The notes: generated from the letters alone by a model not told the origin. 64,000 bases of DNA from Enterococcus montenegrensis (GCF_029983095.1 NZ_CP120467.1:800501-864500); one strand, 5' to 3'; shown: positions 28,232 to 37,987, numbered from the stretch's first letter. A program made the numbers and translations.

Positions 28232-28606
28232 TTATTTTTCACGAATAACTTCGATTTTGTAACCGTCAGGGTCAACAACAAAATAATAAGAAGGTGCAGT
28301 ACCAGGTAATCCTTTTAAGTCGGTTACATTATAATTATCATTTTTTTGTTTTTCATGTAATGCTTCTAAGTCGCTTACTGCAATGGCGATGTGGCCATAG
28401 CCATCACCTAAATCATAAGCAGCGTGATCATAATTATAGGTCAATTCTAATTCATAATCATCCCCAGGTAAGCTCAAGTATACTAAGGTAAATTTATTTT
28501 CGGGAAAGTTGCGGCGGCTTTTTTCAACAAAGCCAAAAGCTCCTTTATAAAAGGCTAAAGATGCCTCTAAATCTTTGACACGTACACATGTATGGGCCAT
28601 TTTCAT
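28232..28606 (-). CDS. gloA: Lactoylglutathione lyase-like VOC protein
   Basis: A 124-aa glyoxalase I family protein. The metal-binding and fold motifs are visible: MAHTCVRVKDLEASLAFY at the start, ELELTYN, GYGHIAIAVSDL and DPDGYKIEVI near the end. It would detoxify methylglyoxal as a thiol adduct. It is divergent from the NUDIX gene with a 132-bp shared upstream region. Confidence 0.88.
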   Translation of the reverse strand: MKMAHTCVRVKDLEASLAFYKGAFGFVEKSRRNFPENKFTLVYLSLPGDDYELELTYNYDHAAYDLGDGYGHIAIAVSDLEALHEKQKNDNYNVTDLKGLPGTAPSYYFVVDPDGYKIEVIREK

Positions 28607-28738
28607 AAAAAATCAGTCCTTTCTCCTTGATAAAGATATCTTATCATAGGCCTTTAGCTGTGATAAGAAATACGCTTTAACTTGTGAAAGTATCTGCATT
28701 TGGGTAAAATGAATGAAATGAAAAGTGGAGGTTACAAA

Positions 28739-29182
28739 ATGGAACCAGTGTTTGGGAAAAAGGAGTCAGATAAGCCTTATAAAGCGCGTTATGGCGCTTA
28801 TGTGGTAGTGAGTCGTAATGAAGGACAAGAAGTAATTTTGGTACAAGCCCCAAATGGCGCCTATTTTTTACCTGGCGGCGAAATTGAAGGAACAGAAAAC
28901 CACGTGGAAGCGATAAATCGCGAAATGTTAGAAGAGCTTGGCTTTGAAGTGACAGTTGGAGCGTATTTAGGGGAAGCGGTAGAATATTTTTATTCCAGTC
29001 ATCGCGATACATATTTTTATCATCCCGGTTATTTTTACGTTGTCGACAGTTGGGAGAAAGTCGCTGAGCCGACAGAAAAAACCAATAACCTGACTTGGGT
29101 AACAGCAGATGAAGCGATGCTATTATTAAAGCGCGGCAGTCATCGCTGGGCAGTCCAAAAGTGGATGAAAAAATCTAATTAA
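28739..29182 (+). CDS. NUDIX hydrolase
   Basis: A 147-aa NUDIX protein. The NUDIX box runs GGEIEGTENHVEAINREMLEELGF, with all the expected Gly, Glu and REXXEE positions. The substrate is a nucleoside diphosphate derivative of unknown identity (MutT-like). ATG 28739 follows AGTGGAGG. A hairpin with a T-run just after the stop (about 29190-29240) ends the unit. Confidence 0.9.
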   Translation: MEPVFGKKESDKPYKARYGAYVVVSRNEGQEVILVQAPNGAYFLPGGEIEGTENHVEAINREMLEELGFEVTVGAYLGEAVEYFYSSHRDTYFYHPGYFYVVDSWEKVAEPTEKTNNLTWVTADEAMLLLKRGSHRWAVQKWMKKSN

Positions 29183-29338
29183 TTAAAAAAAGAAACAGGC
29201 TTTAGCAGTTTTTTTCGACTGACTGAGGTCTGTTTTTTTATCTGTAATAAAAATATAATTTTTCTCGCAGGAAAATACAGATTTCGTAAGCTTTTTTTAC
29301 TTGTGTTTTTCAAATAGATGTTTGTTTAGCTGGGAAAA

Positions 29339-29368
29339 TTGTGTTTTTATTGGAATTTTCGGTATAAT
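29339..29368 (+). promoter_or_regulatory. Promoter of ABC exporter
   Basis: TTGTGT (29339-29344), an 18-bp spacer and TATAAT (29363-29368). A 110-nt leader follows with short inverted repeats (GTTACAAG, then CAACTTAAATTGTTGC-like pairing) before the gene. Confidence 0.55.
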
Positions 29369-29478
29369 AGACGGAGTTGTCTTTTGACAGTGTAAATTTT
29401 TACCGTCTGAATTGTTACAAGAAAAAGGGTAGCAACAATTTAAGTTGCAAGAATTTTTAGGAGTAAAAGGAGAAAAAG

Positions 29479-31194
29479 ATGTTGAAACGTTTTTTTAGTT
29501 ATTATCGTCCGTATAAAAAACTGTTTATTTTGGACTTTAGTTGTGCAGTTTTAGCCGGGTTACTGGAGTTGGCTTTTCCGGTAGCCGTCAATGAAGTGAT
29601 CGATAAAATTATGCCGCAAAAAGAATTTCGAATTATTTTGTTGGCTTGTTTGACCTTATTTTTATTTTATATTTTGAATACGATTTTGCAGTATATTGTT
29701 GTCTTTTTTGGTCATAAGTTAGGGGTCAATATTGAAACAGATATGCGGCGTGAATTATTTGCCCACCTTCAAAGTCAGCCTTACGCGTATTATGACAATC
29801 AAAAGACAGGGAAATTGATAAGTCGGCTGACGACAGATTTATTTGAAATCTCTGAAGTGGCTCATCATGGTCCAGAAGATATTTTTATTACGATTATGAC
29901 ATTGGCAGGCTCGTTTTTACTGATGCTACACACCCATGTAAAATTAGCAATCGCAACTTTTGCTTTATTGCCCCTCATTACAATCGCTTTGGTTTTCTTC
30001 AATAAAAAAATGACGAAAGTCAACACGCGCATTTACGAAAATCTTGGTGAATTTAACGCTGGGGTGGAGGCTTCTGTTAGTGGTATTCGCGTTACGCAAT
30101 CTTTTGGCAACGAGGATTTTGAAGCAGCACGCTTTGGCGGTTTAAGTGAAGCTTATCGGCAATCAAAAATCTTATTTTATCGGGTAATGGCTGTTAGTTC
30201 AGCCTATAATTATTTGTTAATCCGTTTAATTAATTTATTTACTTTAATTTTTGGGTCTTATTATGTGATTCAAGGGCAGCTAACCAATGGGCAATTTGTC
30301 GGTTTCATTTTACTGGCAAATGTCTTTGTCAGACCCATTGAAAAAGTGAATACGATGATTGAAAGTTATCCCAAAGGAATTGCAGGGTTTAAGCGCCTGA
30401 CAGAAGAATTGGATAAAAAGCCAAGCATTGTGGATTCAAAGAATGCTAGGGTCGTTAAGGATTTAAAAGGCGACATTTTATACCAGGATGTTTCTTTTTC
30501 TTACGCAGAAGCAGGCAAGGTTTTAGATCACATTAATTTGACAATTAAGCCAGGGGAAACAGTGGCTTTTGTTGGCCAAAGTGGTTCAGGCAAAACGACG
30601 CTTTGTAACTTGTTACCTCGCTTTTACGATGTAACAGAAGGGGCGGTAAAAATTGATGGGATAGATGTTCGGGATATGACTTTGAGTTCATTGCGAAGTC
30701 AAATTGGCATTGTGCAACAAGATGTTTTCTTATTTCCTGGCAGCATTAAAGAAAATATCGCTTACGGGCGTTTGGACGCAAGCGACAAGGAGATTATGAC
30801 AGCAGCGAAATTGGCCCATTTGGATAGTGTTTTAGCCCAGATGCCTGAAGGAATTGAGACGCAAATCGGGGAGCGGGGCGTCAAATTATCTGGTGGTCAA
30901 AAACAACGGGTAGCGATTGCCCGGATGTTTTTAAAAAATCCACCCATTTTGATTTTAGATGAAGCAACATCAGCATTAGATACAGAAACCGAACAAGTCA
31001 TTCAAGAGTCTTTAAACTCACTTTCAAAAGGGCGGACAACTTTAATCATTGCCCATCGCCTAGCGTCAATAAAACACGCAACTAGAATTGTGGTAGTCAG
31101 TCCAGCTGGTATCTTACAACAAGGTAGCCATGAAGAATTAATGGCTAAAGGCGGAGCTTACCGCGCATTGTATGAAGCCCAGTTTCGCAAATAG
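29479..31194 (+). CDS. ABC exporter, homodimeric type
   Basis: A 571-aa half-transporter with six membrane segments (~15-300) and a C-terminal ATPase: Walker A GQSGSGKTT, signature LSGGQKQRVAIARM, Walker B ILILDEATSALD with catalytic Glu, and H-loop AHRLASI. All catalytic residues are intact, and it stands alone, so it probably works as a homodimer (MsbA/BmrA type), in contrast to the heterodimer at 2026-5563. Substrate unknown; lipid or multidrug export is usual. Confidence 0.9.
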   Translation: MLKRFFSYYRPYKKLFILDFSCAVLAGLLELAFPVAVNEVIDKIMPQKEFRIILLACLTLFLFYILNTILQYIVVFFGHKLGVNIETDMRRELFAHLQSQPYAYYDNQKTGKLISRLTTDLFEISEVAHHGPEDIFITIMTLAGSFLLMLHTHVKLAIATFALLPLITIALVFFNKKMTKVNTRIYENLGEFNAGVEASVSGIRVTQSFGNEDFEAARFGGLSEAYRQSKILFYRVMAVSSAYNYLLIRLINLFTLIFGSYYVIQGQLTNGQFVGFILLANVFVRPIEKVNTMIESYPKGIAGFKRLTEELDKKPSIVDSKNARVVKDLKGDILYQDVSFSYAEAGKVLDHINLTIKPGETVAFVGQSGSGKTTLCNLLPRFYDVTEGAVKIDGIDVRDMTLSSLRSQIGIVQQDVFLFPGSIKENIAYGRLDASDKEIMTAAKLAHLDSVLAQMPEGIETQIGERGVKLSGGQKQRVAIARMFLKNPPILILDEATSALDTETEQVIQESLNSLSKGRTTLIIAHRLASIKHATRIVVVSPAGILQQGSHEELMAKGGAYRALYEAQFRK

Positions 31195-31315
31195 ATAAAG
31201 AAAAGCCAGACAGCTAGAAAAGCTGAAGGAATCGGGCAGGTATGAGCCATAAGATCTAAATATGCTAAAGCGGGCAAATCACTTTTTTCTTAGGAGAAAT
31301 TCATATTTACTTTAT

Positions 31316-31369
31316 AAAAAAACAGCGCCAGACAAGTTATCAGGACTTGTTTGGGCACTGTTTTTTTTT
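31316..31369. terminator. Bidirectional terminator
   Basis: ACAGCGCC and GACAAGT pair with ACTTGT and GGGCACTGT, with A- and T-runs on the two sides; it serves the convergent exporter and HAD genes. Confidence 0.85.
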
Positions 31370-31371
31370 GT

Positions 31372-32184
31372 CTAGCTGAATTTTTCGATTGCTTCTTTGA
31401 CGCCATCTTCATCGTTTGAAGCCGTGGTGATGTAATCGGCAACGGCTTTCGTTTTATCGACGGCATTTTGCATCGCCACACCGACACCAGCATACTCTAA
31501 CATGGCCATATCATTTTCATTGTCGCCAATAGCCATAACTTCTGCTTGTTGAATGTTTAAATGTTCTGCCAGTTTCGCAAGTGCAATTCCCTTATTGGCG
31601 CCTTTGTGTAAGATTTCCAAGTAAAAAGGGGCACTTTTGACAATATTGTATTGTTCTTTAAAATCAAGGGGGAGTTGGGTAATGGCGTGATCTAAAATTT
31701 CTGGTTCATCAATCATCATCATTTTAATCATGTCGTACTCATTTTTTACCATCTCATCGGAAGTGCGGTATTTAATTGGCATGTGCACCAATGTTGATTC
31801 GTGAACGGTGTAGGGACTAATATCACGATTAGCTGTAAAAATTGCATCCACACCAGATACGTGAAAATGAAGCCCGAGTTTTTGTGCCATATAATTTACT
31901 TTTAAGTAATCGTTTTTCGTTAGGCTGGCAGAGAAGACGGTATGTTGGGTGGCAACATTTTGCACCAATGAACCATTATAAGTAATGACATAATCGTCAG
32001 CACTTAATAAATCTAACGTATTCAAGTATTCTTTTACCCCTGGTAAAGGACGGCCAGTGCATAAAACGATTCGTACCCCTTTTTTCTTTGCGCTTTGTAA
32101 AGCGGCTTTCACACCGGTTGTTAATTGTCCTGCGCTGTTTAACAAGGTGCCGTCAATATCAATAGCGACTAGTTTAATACTCAT
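31372..32184 (-). CDS. HAD-superfamily Cof-type phosphatase
   Basis: A 270-aa Cof/YidA-like haloacid dehalogenase. Motif I is DIDGTLLNS (nucleophile Asp at about residue 9), motif II is LCTGRPLPGV, and motif IV is MAIGDNENDMAML. It dephosphorylates sugar phosphates or flavin-type metabolites; specificity cannot be read. It starts with MSIKLVAIDIDG behind AGGAGG. Confidence 0.92.
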   Translation of the reverse strand: MSIKLVAIDIDGTLLNSAGQLTTGVKAALQSAKKKGVRIVLCTGRPLPGVKEYLNTLDLLSADDYVITYNGSLVQNVATQHTVFSASLTKNDYLKVNYMAQKLGLHFHVSGVDAIFTANRDISPYTVHESTLVHMPIKYRTSDEMVKNEYDMIKMMMIDEPEILDHAITQLPLDFKEQYNIVKSAPFYLEILHKGANKGIALAKLAEHLNIQQAEVMAIGDNENDMAMLEYAGVGVAMQNAVDKTKAVADYITTASNDEDGVKEAIEKFS

Positions 32185-32325
32185 GAAAAAAATTCCTCCT
32201 AAACAAATAGCTGTATTCTTTCAGCTGCTTAAATTGCCAAAAAGTGGCAAGATCCGCTTTCTATTCTACTAAAAGAAAGCCCCCTTTTCTAGTGGTGAGA
32301 GAAAAGGGAGGCAAGTTTGGTCTTA

Positions 32326-33684
32326 TTATTCGACTAATTCGCCATTTTTGATATGGCGGGCAAACGCTGCATACGTATCACTAAAAAGATCGTAATTATT
32401 TTGCAAGGAGCGATCTACCATTTCTTTAGGGAAATAATAGCGGTGATCGCCAGTTTTTTGTCCAGCGAGTGCTGCGACTAATTGGCTTACTTTTGAAAGT
32501 TCTACCAGAGTACCGTCATTTTGTTGCAATTCAATTTGCGTGCGGTGGACCCCTGATTTTGGTCGATAAAAGTCATAAGGTAAGTCATAGCTGGAATTAA
32601 TCGCAGTATAGTATTTCGGATTATACCCGACTTCTTCCACCAGCTTGCATAGTTTTGTGATTAAGTCTTGTTGACCTTCTTTGAATTTTGCTGATTTTAA
32701 TGGTTTTCTAGATAACCAGCGATTGGCTAAATCACTTAAAATAGCATCATCTTCGTCAACCCATTGAATAAAATAGGTAATTAAAACGCCATCGTCTAAT
32801 TTTAAATAATCTGCTAGTGTAAAGTCTTCTTTTAAAAAAGGAATCAACAACTGGGAATGTTGCTGAAATACATCGGAATTTTCATTATATAATTCGTGGG
32901 CCCGATTTAATAAGTGTTCCAACAAAACTTCCATACTCCGGGAAACTTGGTGGAAATAAACTTGAACATACATTTGATAGCGACTGACGATATAGTCTTC
33001 GACCGCGTGCATCCCATTCATAGCAAAGGCAATCCCCCCTTCATAAGGGCGAATGACCCGTAAGATGCGGGTTAAATCAAAAGTGCCGTATTCGGTGCCG
33101 GTAAAATAAGCATCTCGTAATAAATAATCCATTCGATCGGCGTCAATTTGACTTGAAATCATTTGTACCACCTGCGGATTGGGATAATCATGGGTAATGA
33201 CACTGGCGACTTTTTCTGGAAAACCAGGCGCAACCTTATTCAAAATTTGGTAAACCTCAGTTTCTGGCGAAGTGATAATTTCGACAGTGATCTTCTCATG
33301 ATCTGTGTGGAAAATATGTTCAAAGGTGTGGGAAAAAGGACCGTGGCCCACATCGTGAAGCAGTGCCGCACATAAAGCGACCAAGCGTTCAGTATCATCC
33401 CAGCCGCCAGCACCAATTTTAGCAACAGAAAAATTTCGTTCAAAGATATCGCAGATGCGGCGGGTGATCTCGTAAACACCTAATGAATGGGAAAAGCGGC
33501 TATGCTCTGCCCCGTGGAAGGTAAAAGAAGACGTCCCCAATTGTTTCACGCGTCTTAGGCGCTGTACTTCTTTTGAGTTGATTAAATCCAAAACTACTTG
33601 ATGTTGGACGTGAATATAATTATGAACGGGATCTCTAAATACTTTTTCAATTGGTAATTTTTGATCTTTATATAAGGTCATCAT
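32326..33684 (-). CDS. HD-domain phosphohydrolase (YwfO-like)
   Basis: A 452-aa HD-superfamily protein. It opens with KVFRDPVHNYIHVQHQVVLDLINS and has the metal-binding HD motif in ALLHDVGHGPFSHTFEH, followed by a helical C-terminal half. It resembles YwfO and related enzymes with dNTP triphosphohydrolase activity. The start at 33684 follows GGAG; further upstream in-frame codons look non-coding. Confidence 0.88.
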   Translation of the reverse strand: MMTLYKDQKLPIEKVFRDPVHNYIHVQHQVVLDLINSKEVQRLRRVKQLGTSSFTFHGAEHSRFSHSLGVYEITRRICDIFERNFSVAKIGAGGWDDTERLVALCAALLHDVGHGPFSHTFEHIFHTDHEKITVEIITSPETEVYQILNKVAPGFPEKVASVITHDYPNPQVVQMISSQIDADRMDYLLRDAYFTGTEYGTFDLTRILRVIRPYEGGIAFAMNGMHAVEDYIVSRYQMYVQVYFHQVSRSMEVLLEHLLNRAHELYNENSDVFQQHSQLLIPFLKEDFTLADYLKLDDGVLITYFIQWVDEDDAILSDLANRWLSRKPLKSAKFKEGQQDLITKLCKLVEEVGYNPKYYTAINSSYDLPYDFYRPKSGVHRTQIELQQNDGTLVELSKVSQLVAALAGQKTGDHRYYFPKEMVDRSLQNNYDLFSDTYAAFARHIKNGELVE

Positions 33685-33749
33685 CGATTTACTCCTTTGT
33701 TTGATTTGGCAAAATTGTCTGAGGCTGCCCACTCTTTGGAAAAATTGAT

Positions 33750-34556
33750 TTATAAGGAAGCAAGAATTTCATTACGGGCAATCATACGGCTTAGCTTTTC
33801 TGTATAGTCAGTTCTTTTTTTTGTTGCACGCAACCAATTCTGACTATCAACTTGAGTGATTTCTTCTTTGGTAAGTTGTGAAAAAGCATTTAAAAAGCGT
33901 GTTTTTGTTTGCTCAATCGTTAAATTATTTTTCATTACGGAACCGACAGTCGTCATACTTTCAGGATTTACCGGCGGATATCCGTCTTGTCCAAACTTCT
34001 CTGCTAAACTTGCACGATAAAAATCTTTAACCACTTGCCCACGCTCTTTTTGCGGGCCACTAACACTGAGATACATCATAATGGCGATACCGTCTTTAAT
34101 TTTTCGTTGGGCGATACCGGCAATTTTTTTACCCGCGCAACTTAAGTCGTAAGTCCCCGGGCAATAAGAATCAAAAACTTCCCCAGTGGTAATCAAAAGC
34201 TCAGGAAAAGCGTGCTGTGTTAGTTGGAACATCTTCTCATAAGCAGAATCGGTCGTCTGTATATCGCGGGGAATAATAAGGGAAATATTTAAAATAGCAG
34301 GGTCACTAATGACGCCTAAACCACCAGCGCTGCGGACAACCGGTGGATAACCAGCCTGCTGTAGCGTTGTAACGCCAGCTTTTAAATGCGGCACCCGCGT
34401 ATCTTTCATACCTAAAATCATGGTCTTTTCCAATTGCCAAAAATGCAATAGGGGCTGTTTTGTTTGACTGACATGTTCAATTAAGACGTCAGTTAAGGCA
34501 AAAGGCAATAGCGCCTGCTGATTGGGATAAATGGTTTGATCTAAACTTAAATTCAT
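33750..34556 (-). CDS. Lipoate/octanoate protein transferase (LipL-like)
   Basis: A 268-aa member of the biotin/lipoate protein ligase fold. Recognisable stretches are RSAGGLGVISDPAILNISL, SYCPGTYDLSCAGKKIAG and AQRKIKDGIAIMMYLSV. The Cys in SYCPG and the short length fit LipL, which moves octanoyl or lipoyl groups from GcvH to E2 subunits through a cysteine thioester, rather than an ATP-using LplA. The assignment within the fold is inferred. Confidence 0.75.
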   Translation of the reverse strand: MNLSLDQTIYPNQQALLPFALTDVLIEHVSQTKQPLLHFWQLEKTMILGMKDTRVPHLKAGVTTLQQAGYPPVVRSAGGLGVISDPAILNISLIIPRDIQTTDSAYEKMFQLTQHAFPELLITTGEVFDSYCPGTYDLSCAGKKIAGIAQRKIKDGIAIMMYLSVSGPQKERGQVVKDFYRASLAEKFGQDGYPPVNPESMTTVGSVMKNNLTIEQTKTRFLNAFSQLTKEEITQVDSQNWLRATKKRTDYTEKLSRMIARNEILASL

Positions 34557-34767
34557 CGTCTAACTCCTAAATAACGCTTTTTTGTTACAGGTAAGTCTAA
34601 TTTGGATAATCGTCTTACCCCGGGCGCTTTTTTGTTAAGCATTTCTAAATCACGTTTCCTTCATTATATACGAAAAAGCTCTGAAAAAATAACGGAAGGC
34701 CTTGAAATAGACGCAATGTTTGACAAAAAGGGTAAAACTGTGAAGAATGAAACTAAAGATGAAAAGC

Positions 34768-34792
34768 CTGCTTATAGTAAGCAGCACTTTTT
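34768..34792 (+). terminator. Hairpin with T-run upstream of DUF1934 gene
   Basis: CTGCTTA (34768-34774) pairs with TAAGCAG (34778-34784), then CAC and T5, 30 nt before the next start. It may be a leftover terminator or an attenuator. The surrounding 34557-34823 region also has a 13-bp direct repeat CGCTTTTTTGTTA (about 34573 and 34624) and no convincing gene. Confidence 0.5.
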
Positions 34793-34823
34793 GTGAGGAT
34801 AGTGTGAAGTGGAGGATATAAAA

Positions 34824-35258
34824 ATGGATTTAAAAAATGGCGTACCAGTTTCCATTCATTTGAAAACCAAAGTCAAACAACATGAAGAAATACAAGAATT
34901 TACTTTTGATTTACCAGGTCAGCTGGTAACCATTGGTGATAAGCTGTACATTCGTTATCAAGAAGTACAAGAAAGTGGCGAAGAAATTCCTGTTATTATT
35001 AAAATTATGCCAGATGGAACCGTGCAATTAACGCGATCTGGAGAAATGCGACTACGGCTAAAATTTGACTATAAGAAAAAATTAGAAACCAGCTACACAA
35101 CACCTTATGGGGTGATGTATTTTGGGACGTTTACGCGTAATCTTCATGTTAGCTTGAAAGATCGCCCAATGTCTGGCACAATTTTTATTGACTATGATTT
35201 GTATATGGCCGATGAACGCGTAGGGGAATATCAGATCAGCTTAGATTTCACAGCATAA
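34824..35258 (+). CDS. DUF1934 family protein (YwiB-like)
   Basis: A 144-aa beta-rich protein of the DUF1934/YwiB family, which has a calycin-like barrel; function unknown. Visible markers are GDKLYIRYQE, TVQLTRSGEMRLRLKF and TPYGVMYFGTFT. The start at 34824 follows GTGGAGG. It precedes rpoE, a common neighbour in Firmicutes. Confidence 0.85.
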   Translation: MDLKNGVPVSIHLKTKVKQHEEIQEFTFDLPGQLVTIGDKLYIRYQEVQESGEEIPVIIKIMPDGTVQLTRSGEMRLRLKFDYKKKLETSYTTPYGVMYFGTFTRNLHVSLKDRPMSGTIFIDYDLYMADERVGEYQISLDFTA

Positions 35259-35272
35259 TTTTGCGAAATAAA

Positions 35273-35301
35273 TTGATTTTTTCAGTACATTTTTGTATGA
35301 T
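35273..35301 (+). promoter_or_regulatory. rpoE promoter
   Basis: TTGATT (35273-35278), a 17-bp spacer and TATGAT (35296-35301), 33 bp before the start. Confidence 0.65.
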
Positions 35302-35333
35302 AAAGCGTAGACTGCGAAAGGACGTGTCCTATT

Positions 35334-35948
35334 TTGGAAATTACAGTATTTGAAGGGGCAAACAAAAACGAGTTGTCCATGATTGAAGTGGCCCATGCGA
35401 TTTTAGAGCAACGTGGCGACGTAATGGATTTTTCGGATTTAGTAAACCAAATCCAAACGTATTTGGGTAAATCAGATAGCGAGATTCGTGATTCATTGGC
35501 ACAATTTTATACCGACTTAAACATTGACGGCAGCTTTATCTCATTAGGTGAAAACCGTTGGGGATTGCGTTCATGGTATGCCATTGACTCAATTGATGAA
35601 GAATTGTCTCATGGGCTTGATGAAGACGAAGAAGACACACCTCGTAAACGTAAACGTAAAAAGGTTAACGCCTTTATTAACGATGATGAGGATGCCATCG
35701 ATTACAACGATGACGATCCAGAAGATGCCGATCCAGAAGATGAAGACGACAAAGAATTGTACGACGATGATGACGATGACGATGATGAAGAAATCTCTGC
35801 ATATAACAGCGACTTACAAGAAATTGGCGCCGATGATAATTCTGATGACGAAGAAGAAGTACCCGGAAATATCGAAGAAGACTTAACCATTATCGACGAT
35901 GACGATGATGATTTAGACGACTTTGATGACGAAGATGAAGACGAATAA
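35334..35948 (+). CDS. rpoE: DNA-directed RNA polymerase subunit delta
   Basis: A 204-aa delta subunit. The N-terminal ~90 residues are the folded HARE-HTH domain ([18 protein letters not shown] ... [10 protein letters not shown]); a short basic stretch (RKRKRKK) is followed by a long, unstructured Asp/Glu-rich tail that displaces nucleic acids from polymerase. The start codon is TTG, preceded by AAAGGACG. The tail's GAT/GAC/GAA repeats create false reading frames on both strands. Confidence 0.95.
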   Translation: MEITVFEGANKNELSMIEVAHAILEQRGDVMDFSDLVNQIQTYLGKSDSEIRDSLAQFYTDLNIDGSFISLGENRWGLRSWYAIDSIDEELSHGLDEDEEDTPRKRKRKKVNAFINDDEDAIDYNDDDPEDADPEDEDDKELYDDDDDDDDEEISAYNSDLQEIGADDNSDDEEEVPGNIEEDLTIIDDDDDDLDDFDDEDEDE

Positions 35949-35960
35949 AATTAAAAAATG

Positions 35961-36001
35961 CGAGGGTGAAGGTCAGATGACTTTCATCCTCGTTTTTTTT
36001 T
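35961..36001 (+). terminator. rpoE terminator
   Basis: CGAGGGTGAAGGTCA (35961-35975) pairs with TGACTTTCATCCTCG (35978-35992), then T8. Confidence 0.92.
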
Positions 36002-36100
36002 AGTGTAGTGTCTTTACGCCTTTTTTTAGTGCTTGTGAAAAAAATCGTTTAATTTGCAAATCTTGGTTAAATACGAAATACTAAAAAAAAGGAGGGGCAT

Positions 36101-36627
36101 ATGGAAAATAAAAAAGACACCACCAACAACGAATTAGAGGATAAGAAAAAACAAGAAACTGTTTATGAAGACAAATTTTTTGAAAAAGGCCATCTCTGGT
36201 TAAAACTACGCACGATTATTTTAACTATTCTCGCCTGGTTGGGCGTAATTATACCCATTTATTGGACGCTCACTTCTACTTTGTTGCGCAATCATGTTAA
36301 AGTAAAAGCCGTTTGGAGTTATCAAGAAGGAATCGATACTTACTTCTTCTTATTAAAAGCTTTTGTCTTCTTTTTTATTGGGGCAACGGTTTTCACTGTG
36401 ATCATGACACTACGAAGTAATCGCGAAATAAAAGAAAATTATAGTAAAAATTTTACGTACGATTTTGATGATATGTTAAAAAACGGCACGAATTGGATGA
36501 TTTTTATACGGCGCGATTTGGTCCAAGTGACAAGCGTGTAAATACAAAAACGTATTCTGTGCCGGAAGAAAAAAATATTTCAAAAGCAGAGTTACAAGCT
36601 GTCTTTAAAAAGGAGAACAGTAAGTGA
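36101..36627 (+). pseudogene. Frameshifted small membrane protein of GT2 operon
   Basis: The reading frame starts at 36101 (MENKKDTTNN, behind AAAGGAGG) and has two membrane segments (about residues 38-60 and 83-105). It then leaves its natural frame at the T5 run 36501-36505: read as is, it stops at 36541 after 146 aa. Reading one base back continues FYTARFGPSDKRVNTKTY and on to a TGA at 36625, exactly overlapping the GTG of the glycosyltransferase. An intact gene would need six Ts and encode about 175 aa. It is either a recent mutation or a homopolymer sequencing error. The position suggests a small accessory subunit of the glycosyltransferase, in the manner of PgaD/IcaD; similarity to these is not evident. 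Confidence 0.75.
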
Positions 36628-37925
36628 ACATTATTCAGACTGGTCATGAATTTTTAGATATTGTTTTGAACGTTATTTTGTTTGTTTTATTTACTTATCC
36701 TATTTTAGGGGCTTTTATGTGGTTTATTGGGGTTATCTGCTATCGCTTTTTATTTAAATATCAAATTAAAAAGTTTAAAGAAATTAAAAAAGAAGAGCAG
36801 CCCTTTATTATGATCATGGTACCTGCACATAATGAAGAGGCAGTAATTGAAAAAACACTGGCTTATTTATTGCATCAATTATCTTATGAAAACTATGAAG
36901 TGTTAGTAGTAAATGATGGTTCCACCGATGATACCCCACAAATTCTGGCCGAGTTGGCTCGTAAAGAAGCGCGCTTGCGGGTTATCACAATTGAAAAAAA
37001 CAAAGGAAAAGCGCATGCTTTTAATGTTGGCTTTGCTTTTGCACAAGGTGAATATATTTTAAGTAATGATGCAGATACAATCCCAGAACCAGATGCTTTA
37101 ACTAAGTATATGAATTATTTTATGGAGTCCGGTGAAACCAATATCGGGGCAGTAACTGGGAATATGGATGTTTTAAATCGCTCAAAAATTATTGAAAAGG
37201 CCCAGACGGTTGAGTTTTCTAGTATTGTCGGTGTCATTAAGCGGAGCCAGCAAGGAACGCTAAATACCATGTATGCTTTTAGTGGAGCCAATACCATGTA
37301 TCGTAAAACGGCGCTACTTGATGCGGGTTTGTTTCGCCAAGATCGCGCCACTGAAGATATAAGCATTGCTTGGGATGAACAGCTCTTAGGATGGTTACCG
37401 GTTTTTGCTCCGGATATTATGTTTTACATGATGGTCCCAGATACTTTAAAAATGCTTTATCGGCAACGCAAACGTTGGGCTAAAGGCGGCACGGAAGTTT
37501 GGTTGACCAATTTTCCTAAAGTTGCCTTACATCCAATCAAACACTTTAATCAGCTCGTTATGTTTATTGACCAAACCCTAAGTATTTTGTGGTCGCTTTT
37601 CTTTTGGTTTTCAAGTTTTATATTTATTGTGACATTGATTTATTTTCTTGTAACGCAAAATTATGAACGAATTTTTCATATGTTTGCAATGGCCTTTATC
37701 TTTGTTAATTTTCAGATGATTGCCGGCTTTTTGCAATTGGGTTCGGCACTAATTTTAGACGATCGCGGTCATAAATTACGCTATTTCGTCTTTGCTCCAT
37801 TTTACATGTTGCTTTATTGGATGATGAATGCCCTCACCATCTTAACAACGCTAATTCCCGCCTTCAAGACAATTTTAGGCTATGGTAGTGGCACATGGGT
37901 GAGCCCAGAACGGAAAAAAAGTTGA
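36624..37925 (+). CDS. Processive family 2 glycosyltransferase (PgaC/IcaA-like)
   Basis: A 433-aa membrane glycosyltransferase. Two membrane segments flank the start; the GT-A domain has VPAHNEE, VVNDGSTDDT, the metal-binding NDADT, the acceptor motif TEDISIAW and QRKRW, the set typical of processive synthases of poly-N-acetylglucosamine or hyaluronan/cellulose type. Three or four C-terminal membrane segments form the export channel. The start is GTG at 36624, overlapping the stop of the preceding gene. It probably makes an extracellular polysaccharide; the sugar is not determined. Confidence 0.85.
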   Translation: MNIIQTGHEFLDIVLNVILFVLFTYPILGAFMWFIGVICYRFLFKYQIKKFKEIKKEEQPFIMIMVPAHNEEAVIEKTLAYLLHQLSYENYEVLVVNDGSTDDTPQILAELARKEARLRVITIEKNKGKAHAFNVGFAFAQGEYILSNDADTIPEPDALTKYMNYFMESGETNIGAVTGNMDVLNRSKIIEKAQTVEFSSIVGVIKRSQQGTLNTMYAFSGANTMYRKTALLDAGLFRQDRATEDISIAWDEQLLGWLPVFAPDIMFYMMVPDTLKMLYRQRKRWAKGGTEVWLTNFPKVALHPIKHFNQLVMFIDQTLSILWSLFFWFSSFIFIVTLIYFLVTQNYERIFHMFAMAFIFVNFQMIAGFLQLGSALILDDRGHKLRYFVFAPFYMLLYWMMNALTILTTLIPAFKTILGYGSGTWVSPERKKS

Positions 37926-37933
37926 TAAAAAGT

Positions 37934-37987
37934 AAATAATAGAGAAAATCCCCAATCGATTCTGATTGGGGATTTTCTCTATTATTT
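37934..37987. terminator. Bidirectional terminator with 24-bp perfect stem
   Basis: Arms 37934-37957 and 37964-37987 are perfectly complementary over 24 bp (centre CCCCAATC ... GATTGGGG) with a 6-nt loop, between the convergent glycosyltransferase and rpoN genes. Confidence 0.92.

Noticed and set aside
34602..34796. 64-codon open frame between the LipL-like and DUF1934 genes
   Set aside because: No ribosome binding site, it runs through a hairpin and a direct repeat, and its composition is not protein-like.
35548..35890. Open frames on both strands inside rpoE (Met/Thr-rich and Ser-rich)
   Set aside because: Shadows of the GAT/GAC/GAA codon repeats of the acidic tail.
35690..35940. Microsatellite-like GATGAC repeat
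   Set aside because: It is simply the codon pattern of the Asp/Glu tail of the delta subunit.
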